A stretch of 64,000 nt of DNA from Streptomyces nigrescens (GTDB lineage Bacteria > Actinomycetota > Actinomycetes > Streptomycetales > Streptomycetaceae), in contig AP026073.1 of the NCBI GenBank assembly GCA_024349765.1, positions 5,642,001 through 5,706,000 of the forward strand, written 5' to 3'. The position numbers were made by a program, and so were the translations under genes. The notes beneath the pieces are model-generated. The model worked only from the letters and a program-made list of their open reading frames with translations, was not told the DNA's origin and did no database searches. Positions 30,759-38,709 of this stretch are shown piece by piece. How positions within the stretch are numbered: the stretch's first letter is position 1; each line of letters starts with the position of its first letter.

Positions 30759-32387
30759 TCAGGAAGCCGACCCGCCGAGGTCCAACCGGATCAGCGCCAG
30801 CGCCTCCGCGATCTCGACGGTCATCTCGTCGTCCGGCCGGTAGACCACGCACAGGTCCTCGTGCAGCGGCTCCAGGATGTGCCAGGCGTCAGCCGCCCGG
30901 CCCTGGGCGAGCATCAGCATCCCGATGTCGCGGCGCAGTTCGACGGCTTCCTCGCTTACGTCGCCGTCGACGGAGCGCACGACGCCGAGAATGCCCTGCA
31001 ACGCGGCGAGCGCCTCGGTGACCTGTCCCAGTTCGGCGCGGCAACGCGCGGCCTGGGCCCGGCAGGCGCGGGCGGGTTCGCTGGTGGGGCCGTTGATGCG
31101 CCCATAGGCGTCGGCGAGCGCGTCGAATTCGGGCAGGGCGGCCCGGTAGTCCCCGCCCAGCAGCCGGATCGCGGCCCGCTGGGTCCGCAGTTCCAGGACC
31201 TGCCGGCTCTCGGAGCCGAGTGCGCGGGCGGCCGGTTCGATGATCTCGCCGAGCACCTCGGCGGCCTGCGCGAACCGCTCCTCTTCGAGGAGGGCATCCG
31301 AGTGCGCGTACGCCTCCTTGATCTCCTCGCGGAACGCGCCCACCACCGCGGCGGGGGCGGCCGGTGCGGCCGACTGCCCGTCCGTGCCAGGGATACGCGG
31401 CCCGGCCTGGGCCCGGGAGCGTGGCGCGTACGGGTTGCGGAAGAGCCCGGTCGGGTCGGGTACGCCGGTCGGTCCGGCCCCGGCCTGCGCGGGTGTCGCT
31501 CCGGGCGCAGGCAGGAAGGGGCGCAGCCGCTCGTACACCTCCTGGATGTCGCTGGGCCGTGCCTCCGGCGCCTTGCGCAGCAGGTGGAGGACGAGTTCCT
31601 CCAGTGCGGCCGGGACGTCCGCGCGCAGCTCGCGCAGCGGGGTGGGGGCGGCATTCACGTGCTGATACATGAGCACGTACTCGCTGTCCCCACTGAACAG
31701 GAGCTGCCCACTGAGCAGTTCGTGCAGGATGCAGCCCAGCGCGTACAGATCGGTCTGCGGGGTGATCCGTCCGCCGCGCACCTGCTCCGGTGACATGTAC
31801 TGGTAGGTGCCGATCGGCGTACCGGTGGCGGTCAGCTTGGTCACGTCGGTCCGCAGGATCGCCGCGATCCCGAAGTCGAGGACCTTCACCGTGCCGTCGC
31901 GGGCGACGAGGATGTTTCCGGGCTTGAGGTCGCGGTGGATCGCCGGCACCACGTGGGCGTGCGAGAGAACGGTCGCCACCTGGGCGGCGACGGCCGCCGC
32001 CCAGGCCACGGGGAGGGGACGGCCGGGCTGGACGTACGCGGACAGGGGCACCCCGTCGACCAGTTCCATGACGAGGAACAGCCGCTCCAGCGAGTCGTCG
32101 AGCACCGCGTCGTACACCTGCGGCACCCCCGCGTGCTGGATCCGGGCGGTGATCCGCGCCTCGCGCCGGAATCGCTTGGCGAACTCCTCGGCGAGCTGCG
32201 GTGAGCTGATGGCCTGCTGCCGGATCAGCTTCACGGCGACGGGCCGGTCGAGCACGGCGTCATAGCCGCGCCACACGTCCCCCATGCCGCCGTGGCTGAG
32301 CTCCTCCAGGAGTTCGTAACGTCCGGCGATCTTCTGCTGCGGCACCTTGCCCGCCCCCGTCGCGTCCTTGCGCCGGCATCCGTACAC
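30759..32387 (-). CDS. Cytoplasmic Ser/Thr protein kinase with helical repeat C-terminus
   Basis: A 542-aa Hanks-type kinase. The N-terminal catalytic domain starts at KIAGRYELLEELSHGGMGDV. The ATP lysine is in RPVAVKLIRQQ, the catalytic loop is AIHRDLKPGNILVA, the Mg motif is VLDFGIAAI and the P+1 segment is GTYQYMSPEQVRGG. A Pro/Ala linker (about 300-345) leads to helical TPR-like repeats (ALLEEERFAQAAEVLGEIIE, AALPEFDALADAYGRI). No membrane helix or PASTA repeat is present, so unlike PknB it is soluble. The long frame starts at GTG 32387; the GTG at 32345 (VPQQKIAGRYELL) is an equally plausible start. Same-strand genes on both sides (HATPase upstream, AIPR downstream) suggest a signalling role within the defence island. 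Confidence 0.85.
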   Translation of the reverse strand: MYGCRRKDATGAGKVPQQKIAGRYELLEELSHGGMGDVWRGYDAVLDRPVAVKLIRQQAISSPQLAEEFAKRFRREARITARIQHAGVPQVYDAVLDDSLERLFLVMELVDGVPLSAYVQPGRPLPVAWAAAVAAQVATVLSHAHVVPAIHRDLKPGNILVARDGTVKVLDFGIAAILRTDVTKLTATGTPIGTYQYMSPEQVRGGRITPQTDLYALGCILHELLSGQLLFSGDSEYVLMYQHVNAAPTPLRELRADVPAALEELVLHLLRKAPEARPSDIQEVYERLRPFLPAPGATPAQAGAGPTGVPDPTGLFRNPYAPRSRAQAGPRIPGTDGQSAAPAAPAAVVGAFREEIKEAYAHSDALLEEERFAQAAEVLGEIIEPAARALGSESRQVLELRTQRAAIRLLGGDYRAALPEFDALADAYGRINGPTSEPARACRAQAARCRAELGQVTEALAALQGILGVVRSVDGDVSEEAVELRRDIGMLMLAQGRAADAWHILEPLHEDLCVVYRPDDEMTVEIAEALALIRLDLGGSAS

Positions 32388-32475
32388 AGTGGTGGCGTCG
32401 GCCGGCCCGACATGGCCGGAACAAGTCTCGCGGGCGGGACGATCTACCGTCCAGAAAGTGTGCGGGGTTCGGCAG

Positions 32476-32967
32476 TTATGGCTGAGATACGCCCCTCACC
32501 ACGTTGGCCCGCGGCCGGTCGTACTCGGCCCACACGGTCTTACCGGGCGCGCCGCAGGCACGGGGAAACCATCCCCAGCGGTCGGCGAGGCACTCGACGA
32601 GCAGCAGGCCACGTCCACCGGTGCGGTCGAGCGCGGGAGGGCCGGCCACCGGCTCCGGGAGCCGTTCGCCGCGGATGTCGGTGACCTCTACGCGTACGGT
32701 CGCGGCATGGGCGGTGAGCCTCAGAAGAAAGTCCCGGCCAGGTAGCCGCCCGTGGCGAACCGCGTTCGCGGCGAGCTCGGCCACAATCAGGGCGAGCACG
32801 TCGTGCCCCTCGGTGGCGTAAGGGACACCCCAGGCGTGCAGACGCTCGGCACAGAGACGACGGGCAAGACGGGCGCCCCGCGGGGTGGAGCTGAATCTCA
32901 TCTCGAAATGGTGGCTGGGGTGGCTGAGTTGCGCGGTTCGTGTGTCGCCCACGGGGTTGCTCTTCAT
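32476..32967 (-). CDS. HATPase (RsbW-like) ATP-binding regulatory protein
   Basis: A 163-aa single-domain GHKL ATPase like the anti-sigma-factor kinases that abound in Streptomyces. The N-box is LALIVAELAANAVRHGRLPG; the G-box region is VEVTDIRGERLPEP and GGRGLLLVECLADRWGW. ATG at 32967 follows GTGGAGAC. It is divergent from an XRE/DUF5753 gene that overlaps a DUF397 gene. Together these three make the WhiJ/AbaA-like triad found in many copies in streptomycete genomes, where HATPase, XRE and DUF397 proteins modulate differentiation or antibiotic production. It may also be co-transcribed with the kinase gene 88 bp downstream. Confidence 0.85.
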   Translation of the reverse strand: MKSNPVGDTRTAQLSHPSHHFEMRFSSTPRGARLARRLCAERLHAWGVPYATEGHDVLALIVAELAANAVRHGRLPGRDFLLRLTAHAATVRVEVTDIRGERLPEPVAGPPALDRTGGRGLLLVECLADRWGWFPRACGAPGKTVWAEYDRPRANVVRGVSQP

Positions 32968-33076
32968 GTCTCCACGATGGGGCGTGGTGGCGTAGCGTGA
33001 CCATGAGTGACGCGCCGTCGCCAAGGGCTTGTACGCGGCGGCAGGCGCGCTGTACGTGGCGGGAGAGGCAGCGGCG

Positions 33077-33931
33077 ATGGAGTACGAGGACCAGGGCGAA
33101 CGCGAACCGGTGGGACAACGCCCGGAGGACGAACCCGGTTCGGGTGTAGTGACTGCGTTCGGGCGCCAGTTGAAGTTACTTCGGGTGCGGGCGGGGCTCG
33201 AACGGGCGGAGTTCGGGAAGCTGGTGGGGTACGCGGCCCAGTCGATCGCCTCGTTCGAGCAGGGGCGGCGTATTCCACCGCCGCGGTTCATCGACCGAGC
33301 GGATGAGGTGCTGGGCGCGGGAGGCGTGCTGATCGCGTTGAAGGAGGAGGTGGCGCGGGCGCAGTATCCGGCGTTCTTCAGGGACATGGCGCGACTGGAG
33401 GCGGAGGCGGTCGAACTGTGCGTCTACGACACGAACGTGGTCAATGGGCTGTTGCAAACCGAGGAGTACACGCGGGCACTGCTCAGGATGCGTCGACCAC
33501 TTCTGGATGAGGAGACCATCGAGTTGCGAGTGGCAGCTCGGCTCGCGCGGCACGACATCTTCCATCGATGGCCGGCTCCTTTGCTGAGCTTTGTGTTGGA
33601 GGAGTCTGTCCTCCGCAAAGCGCTCGGTGGCAAGGCCGTCCTTCGCGGCCAATTGGAACAGCTCCTGCTGATTGGCCAGAACCGGAACGTGGAGCTTCAG
33701 GTGATGCCGCTCGACCGCGAGGACAATGCGGGAGTGGATGGGCCGTTCACCGTGATCACTCGCAAGGGCGGCGAACAGCTGATGTACACCGAAGTACAGG
33801 GCCGCAGCCGCCTATTGATGGATCGCAACGAGACACGGCTAGCGGCTGCCCGCTATGGGATCATCCGGAGCCAGGCTCTCGCTCCACGAGAGTCACTGCG
33901 GTTCGTCGAGAAGTTGCTGGGAGAGCTATGA
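33077..33931 (+). CDS. XRE family regulator with DUF5753 domain (WhiJ-like)
   Basis: A 284-aa protein. The N-terminal XRE helix-turn-helix reads FGRQLKLLRVRAGLERAEFG and YAAQSIASFEQGRRIPPPRF. The C-terminal DUF5753 domain includes FFRDMARLEAEAVELCVYDT, VVNGLLQTEEYTRALL, VLRGQLEQLLLIGQNRNVEL and the end PRESLRFVEKLLGEL. DUF5753 proteins act with DUF397 partners, the first binding DNA and the second acting as a small antagonist or antitoxin-like partner. ATG at 33077 follows GGGAGAGG, so the open frame upstream is not used. The stop overlaps the DUF397 start (ATGA). Confidence 0.9.
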   Translation: MEYEDQGEREPVGQRPEDEPGSGVVTAFGRQLKLLRVRAGLERAEFGKLVGYAAQSIASFEQGRRIPPPRFIDRADEVLGAGGVLIALKEEVARAQYPAFFRDMARLEAEAVELCVYDTNVVNGLLQTEEYTRALLRMRRPLLDEETIELRVAARLARHDIFHRWPAPLLSFVLEESVLRKALGGKAVLRGQLEQLLLIGQNRNVELQVMPLDREDNAGVDGPFTVITRKGGEQLMYTEVQGRSRLLMDRNETRLAAARYGIIRSQALAPRESLRFVEKLLGEL

Positions 33932-34143
33932 ACAGCGGAGAGACCTCACCTGCGCGGCCGGAACTCGCTTGGTTCAAGAGCAGCTACAGCGGTGCCGAGG
34001 GTGGCCAGTGCGTTGAGGTGGCCGCCACTGCCGACTCCGTGAACGTTCGAGACTCCAAAAGGCGGCTCGAAGGGCCCATTCTGACTGTAGGGCGCAAGGC
34101 GTGGGCCGAGTTCGTCGAGCTGGCTTCCGGCACGCAGGCGTAG
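33928..34143 (+). CDS. DUF397 small protein
   Basis: A 71-aa protein of the DUF397 (SCO4542/BldB-neighbour) family. The core is LAWFKSSYSGAEGGQCVEVA, then VNVRDSKRRLEGPILTVG and WAEFVELA, which is diagnostic. The ATG overlaps the upstream stop, so it is made stoichiometrically with the XRE/DUF5753 regulator, which it is believed to counteract. An imperfect 12-bp hairpin follows at 34156-34190. Confidence 0.92.
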   Translation: MNSGETSPARPELAWFKSSYSGAEGGQCVEVAATADSVNVRDSKRRLEGPILTVGRKAWAEFVELASGTQA

Positions 34144-34155
34144 TACTGAGCGGGT

Positions 34156-34190
34156 GGGCCCGCGTACACCTCAGTGGCGTACGCAGGCCC
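34156..34190. terminator. Hairpin between DUF397 and hsdR
   Basis: 12-bp inverted repeat with one mismatch (34156-34167 with 34179-34190) between convergent genes; 12 bp after the DUF397 stop and 8 bp from the hsdR end. Confidence 0.6.
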
Positions 34191-34198
34191 CGGTCGTC

Positions 34199-37100
34199 TC
34201 AGTCCTCGTCGTCCACGCCTGCCTCACGGCGGATCATGCGCCAGGCGGCACGGCGTGCGCTGCGGTCCAGGTTGGACTTGAAGCTCCGGTCGGCGCCGAA
34301 GTACTGGCGGCCCATGCCGGCGATGGTGTCGATGTGGTCGGCCATCTTGTCGGCGAAGACCTTGTCGAAGACCTTGCCGAAGTTGGCCTCATCGTTGACG
34401 AGGGCCGCGGCCTTCACCTTGGCGTCGGCCTTGGCCTCGTTGAACGGCTTGGCGAGGTCCTCTTCGGTGAAGTCCGTGCCGAACTTGGCGTTGAACTTCT
34501 CGATCAGCTCCGACAGGAGCGACTTCTCCGCCTCCTTGGCGCCGCCCGTGCCCTCGCCGAACCCCTGCATGAGTGCCGGGCCTTCGGCCGTCAGCGACAC
34601 GTCGTGTTCGCCGGTCTTCTCGACCCGCAGGTGGCTGAGGTCCACCTCGCCTATGTCCACGCCTCCATCCGTACGGCCCCTCAGCCGGGTGAGGAGGTAG
34701 CGGCCGTAGAGGTGCAGCCGCTCCAGGTCGGCATCGCGGTAGGGCACGATTTGGGCGAGGAAGCCGTACTTGCGTACGTAGTCGTGGAGATCGGCGCGGA
34801 AGTCCTCGGCCGTCTGGACGTGGTCCTCGTCCTCGTCGTCATCTCGCAGCGCCTCGTAACGTGCGACGGCCGGGGAGAGGATGCGGTACAGCTCGGCGTG
34901 CAGCTTCTCCCACCGGGCCTGCGATCCGGCGGCCTTCTGCTTCGCCTCGAAGAAGGCCGAGGCGAACTCGTCCATCTCCGCTTCCGAGATGATCGGCGCG
35001 GACATGACCCGGCTCTGCGCGGTGTAGAGGAGGTTGGGGTCCGAGGGGAGGGTCTGTGCTTCCTCGAAGTACGGGCGGAAGGCATCCTTGATGTCCTCGG
35101 CCTCGTTGGCGAAGTCCAGGACGGCAAGGTCGGCCTGTGCCTTGCGCTCGGCAGTGCGGTTCAGCCGGGAGAGGGTCTGCACGGCGGAGATCCCGGTCAG
35201 CTTCTTGTTGACGTACATCGTGGTCAACAGCGGCTGGTCGAAGCCGGTTTGGTACTTCTCGGCGACTACGAGGATCTTGTACTCCTGCTTGCCCTTCGCC
35301 CCGGCCTTCACGGCCTTGTCGTCGGCACGGGTATAGCCGAACGCCTTCGGGAGCGCACTCTCGGCGAGCCCGCCGTTCTCCTTCGACTCGGTGGTCTCCT
35401 CACCGTCGATGGTGAGCGATCCGGAAAACGCGACCAGGACGCCGAGGTCCGGGAACTTGGTGTCGTAGTCCCGGTCCTTGATGTAGCTCTTGATGGCCCG
35501 CGCCATCTGGGCGGCGGACTGGCGGGAGGCGGTCACGACCATCGCCTTGGCGCGGCCGCCGAGGCGCCCGCGGGTGTGGCTGACGAAGTGCTCGACGATC
35601 ACCTGGGCGTGCTGGGAGACGGTCGAGTCGTGGGTGAGCGCGTGCCGGGCAAGGAGCGGGTTCGCCTTGGCGGGGTCGACTTCCTTCTCGTCGGGGTTCT
35701 TGTTCACCAGCTTCCAGTACGTGTTGTACGTGACGTAGTTGCGCAGGGGATCGAGGATGAAGCACTCCTCAATGGCCTGGCGCATGGAGTACGTGTGGAA
35801 GGGCCGGTAGGTGGTCTTGCCGTCGATCTGCTCAGGGGTGCCGAAGAGTTCGAGGGTCTTGGCCTTGGGGGTGGCGGTGAAGGCGAAGTAGGAGAGGTTG
35901 GCCGCCTTGGACCGGTCCTCCGCCTTCTTCATCAGCTGCTCGGTGACGGTGAGGGTGGTCGCACCGGGGTCCTCCGAGTCCGAGTCCAGGCCGAGGTCCC
36001 GCAGGGCCGCGCGGACGGCCGTGGCGGCGTCGCCGGACTGAGAGGAATGGGCCTCGTCGAGGATGATCGCGAAGGTGGTGCCCTTGATCTCCGTCGGGTT
36101 GCGCTGGATGTAGTCGAGCAGCGCCGGGAACGAGTGCAGGGTGACGGTGACGATCTTGCCGGTGTCGCGGGACAGGGCGCGGGCGAGCTGCTCGCTCTTG
36201 GCGCCGCTCTTCTCGTCGATCTTCACGACCAGACCGTCGGTCTGCGAGAAGCTGCCGACCGTCTCGCGGAGCTGGGCGTCCAGGTTCCGGCGGTCGGTGA
36301 TGACGATGACCTTGTCGAAGACGGGTTCGCCGGGCTTGATGAGACCCGCGGCCAGCGCCTTGGTGTCGAGGGAACGCGGGTCGGTGTCCGCGTGCAGGTC
36401 GGAGAGGCGATGGGCGAGCCAGCCGATGGTGTTCGACTTGCCCGAGCCGGCCGAGGCCATGATCAGGTAGTCCTGCCCAGCGCCGTGCGTGGCGGCGTGG
36501 GCGGTCAGCTTCTTGACCACGTCCCACTGGTGGAAGCGCGGGAAGATCGTCGTCTTCGCCGTCTTGGTCTTCTGCTGATGGACGAACCGCTGGAGCAGGT
36601 CGAGCCAGTTGTCCCGCTCCCAGACCTGCTCCCAGAGGTACGAGGTGGCGTACTGGCCGAAGGCGGTGGGGGCGGGGTTGCCGGCGCCACCGGGGAGACC
36701 GGGCCCATTGGAGCCGGTGTTGAAGGGAAGGAAGCGCGTGTTCTTCCCCTTGAGCTGAGTGGCGACGAAGACCACGTCCGGGTCGACGGCGAAGTTCGCG
36801 ATGACGCGGCGCGTGAAGATCAGCTCGGTCGGGTCGCGGTCGGTGCGGTACTGCTCCTTGGCCTGCTCGACGCCCTGACCCGTGAGGGGGTTCTTCAACT
36901 CCGCGGTGGCGACCGGAATGCCGTTGAGGAAGAGCGTCAGGTCCAGCTCATTACCCCAGTCGGCCTGCTTAGTGGCGTAGCGGAGTTCGCGGACGACGGT
37001 GAGGCGGTTGGCGCGATAGCCCTTGAGTACGGAGTCGTGGGGCACGAGGTTGGGCTTGAAGTAGGCGACGCGGATGCGGACGCCACGGTCCTTGACGCCG

Positions 37101-37381
37101 TTACGAAGGACGTGGAGCAGGCCGTCATCGCTGATGGCCTTGTCCAGGCGCTTGGCGAAGCCGCGCTCAGCCTCCTCGGCGTTGCCGTAGACGGTGCAGA
37201 GCTCGTACCACTCATCAGGCTGGGACTTCTTGATGAACTCGAACAACTCGTTGGCGTCGAGCCCGAGATCCGCCGTGTAGTCCTGGGGCGACGCCTCACG
37301 CCACCCGTGCTCGGGCCCGGGCGCGGTCATGGCGGCGACTATGGCGGAGCCGAAAGCGGACTCGTTGTGGATAGGGCTCAT
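34199..37381 (-). CDS. hsdR: Type I restriction enzyme, endonuclease/translocase subunit
   Basis: A 1060-aa HsdR, the motor and nuclease of a type I restriction complex. The N-terminal PD-(D/E)xK nuclease shows Asp147 in NELDLTLFLNG and Glu161-Leu-Lys163 in VATAELKNPLTGQ. The SF2 translocase has Walker A ASAGSGKSNTIGWLAHRL (from 309), DRRNLDAQL, the DEAH box FAIILDEAHSSQSGDAA, FAFTATPKAKTLELFG (motif III) and VQTLSRLNRTAERKAQADLA (motif VI). A C-terminal helical HsdM-contacting region follows. Length is in the normal 1000-1100 range with no frameshift. Its ATG overlaps the hsdS stop (ATGA), so M-S-R form one coupled operon. Confidence 0.95.
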   Translation of the reverse strand: MSPIHNESAFGSAIVAAMTAPGPEHGWREASPQDYTADLGLDANELFEFIKKSQPDEWYELCTVYGNAEEAERGFAKRLDKAISDDGLLHVLRNGVKDRGVRIRVAYFKPNLVPHDSVLKGYRANRLTVVRELRYATKQADWGNELDLTLFLNGIPVATAELKNPLTGQGVEQAKEQYRTDRDPTELIFTRRVIANFAVDPDVVFVATQLKGKNTRFLPFNTGSNGPGLPGGAGNPAPTAFGQYATSYLWEQVWERDNWLDLLQRFVHQQKTKTAKTTIFPRFHQWDVVKKLTAHAATHGAGQDYLIMASAGSGKSNTIGWLAHRLSDLHADTDPRSLDTKALAAGLIKPGEPVFDKVIVITDRRNLDAQLRETVGSFSQTDGLVVKIDEKSGAKSEQLARALSRDTGKIVTVTLHSFPALLDYIQRNPTEIKGTTFAIILDEAHSSQSGDAATAVRAALRDLGLDSDSEDPGATTLTVTEQLMKKAEDRSKAANLSYFAFTATPKAKTLELFGTPEQIDGKTTYRPFHTYSMRQAIEECFILDPLRNYVTYNTYWKLVNKNPDEKEVDPAKANPLLARHALTHDSTVSQHAQVIVEHFVSHTRGRLGGRAKAMVVTASRQSAAQMARAIKSYIKDRDYDTKFPDLGVLVAFSGSLTIDGEETTESKENGGLAESALPKAFGYTRADDKAVKAGAKGKQEYKILVVAEKYQTGFDQPLLTTMYVNKKLTGISAVQTLSRLNRTAERKAQADLAVLDFANEAEDIKDAFRPYFEEAQTLPSDPNLLYTAQSRVMSAPIISEAEMDEFASAFFEAKQKAAGSQARWEKLHAELYRILSPAVARYEALRDDDEDEDHVQTAEDFRADLHDYVRKYGFLAQIVPYRDADLERLHLYGRYLLTRLRGRTDGGVDIGEVDLSHLRVEKTGEHDVSLTAEGPALMQGFGEGTGGAKEAEKSLLSELIEKFNAKFGTDFTEEDLAKPFNEAKADAKVKAAALVNDEANFGKVFDKVFADKMADHIDTIAGMGRQYFGADRSFKSNLDRSARRAAWRMIRREAGVDDED

Positions 37382-38709
37382 ACAGTGACTCCGTCCAATA
37401 CGTTGCGTCCGCTGGCGGTGGAGACGTCGAACTGGCCGGTTACTGCGGCGGTGATGAGGGCTTGGCGCCGTTCGGCGATCAATTTCATTTGCCGGGTCAA
37501 CAGCTGCTGGACGATCCGGTCGCGCTCAGCAGCACGGTCCAGCTCGGCCACTAGCTGAGCTTGCCGGGAGACTTCTGGGAACGGAAAACGCTGCGGCCGG
37601 AGCTGTTCACGAGTCAAATGAGTCATCGTACTCGTGTTCCCCTGGACCTGAAACACCCTAAGCCGCTCTGCCACTACGAGACAGTAATAGAGCCATCGCG
37701 TGAGCTCTTCCCCGCGAGGACGAATCCTATGGAGCGCCTTTTGGTAATAGATTTCAGGAACTTCACTACCCCAAATCGCTGCACGACCAGGCCAACTGCC
37801 CCCTTCATTGACAAGAAGGTCCCCTGACTGCAGTCGATACCTCGCTTGTTCCTCCGGCGGGAAGTCCATCACCGCGAGGTCGCTAACGTCGACATGATCC
37901 CATTGCACGTTGGCTACACGGAGATACGGCCGCAGATGCTCTCCTTGCTTACGTTCCTCGTTGAGCATCTTGCCGAGCGCCACCTCAAAATGGTGCGATA
38001 CTGCAGAAACCCGCCAATCTACCGGGACGGAACCAAGCCAGGGAAGGCCACTGTCTTTTCGGCTGCCACAGAAATCAGCACCCCGCACAGTGTCGTACAC
38101 GCGCGAGAAAGCAGCTTCCCCGAGAAGGGCTACCTGTCGTTCACGCAACGCGAACAACTGGTCAATTCTAGAGGTCTCGACGTCGATAAAGTCGGCGATA
38201 CGGCGCTGCTCATCCCGTGGCGGGAGCGGGACCCTAAGCTGCTCAATATCTGGCATATAAATCGTCTTGTGAGTTGACCCCGTTGCAATCCGTCGAAAGT
38301 CCGGGGCCATGCCACGCAAGGCGTGTAGGAGATATCTCGGCTCCAACAATGGACCGCAGGTCCAGGTAGCGAAATCCTGGCTGGTCGCCATACTTTCGCC
38401 CATGATCGCCGAGAATCCGACGGACGCGGTTCGAGAGAGGATGACAGTCCCAGCCGGATGCTGAACGGCTGCCGAGTTCGCTACCCCAAGCGGACTGATT
38501 TTCTCCTTTGTTTCTGTGATGACATCTACCTGGCCGCTTCGCAACTGCCACACGTCGGCCAAAGTCACCCAGGGGATCGTGCAGCCATCCCAGTATTCCG
38601 GCTTGCTCCGACTTGGCGTGTGACCTGACCCCAGCCGGGCGACAAGACGAATCGGCACTGTAGACCACCGCGACTCAGAAAGCCATGGCGCGATAGGATT
38701 CCGACTCAC
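37378..38709 (-). CDS. hsdS: Type I restriction enzyme, specificity subunit
   Basis: A 443-aa HsdS that sets the DNA recognition sequence for both methylation and cleavage. It has two target-recognition domains: TRD1 about residues 5-150 (from WLSESRWSTVPIRLVARLGSG) and TRD2 about 205-385 (SVPVDWRVSAVSHHFEVALG). Each is followed by a conserved coiled-coil spacer, IEQLRVPLPPRDEQRRIADF plus IDQLFALRERQVALL, and FPEVSRQAQLVAELDRAAER plus TRQMKLIAERRQALITAAVTG. The DNA of the TRDs (about 37600-38690) is visibly less GC-rich than its neighbours, a usual sign of TRD exchange. The start is GTG, overlapping the hsdM stop (GTGA). The recognition sequence cannot be read from the protein. Confidence 0.94.
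   Translation of the reverse strand: MSRNPIAPWLSESRWSTVPIRLVARLGSGHTPSRSKPEYWDGCTIPWVTLADVWQLRSGQVDVITETKEKISPLGVANSAAVQHPAGTVILSRTASVGFSAIMGESMATSQDFATWTCGPLLEPRYLLHALRGMAPDFRRIATGSTHKTIYMPDIEQLRVPLPPRDEQRRIADFIDVETSRIDQLFALRERQVALLGEAAFSRVYDTVRGADFCGSRKDSGLPWLGSVPVDWRVSAVSHHFEVALGKMLNEERKQGEHLRPYLRVANVQWDHVDVSDLAVMDFPPEEQARYRLQSGDLLVNEGGSWPGRAAIWGSEVPEIYYQKALHRIRPRGEELTRWLYYCLVVAERLRVFQVQGNTSTMTHLTREQLRPQRFPFPEVSRQAQLVAELDRAAERDRIVQQLLTRQMKLIAERRQALITAAVTGQFDVSTASGRNVLDGVTV

Noticed and set aside
34154..37558. Plus-strand open frame of more than 1100 codons
   Set aside because: It is antisense to the hsdR/hsdS genes, which have all family motifs. The translation is a Val/Gly/Leu/Arg-rich shadow with no domain, as expected opposite GC-rich coding DNA.
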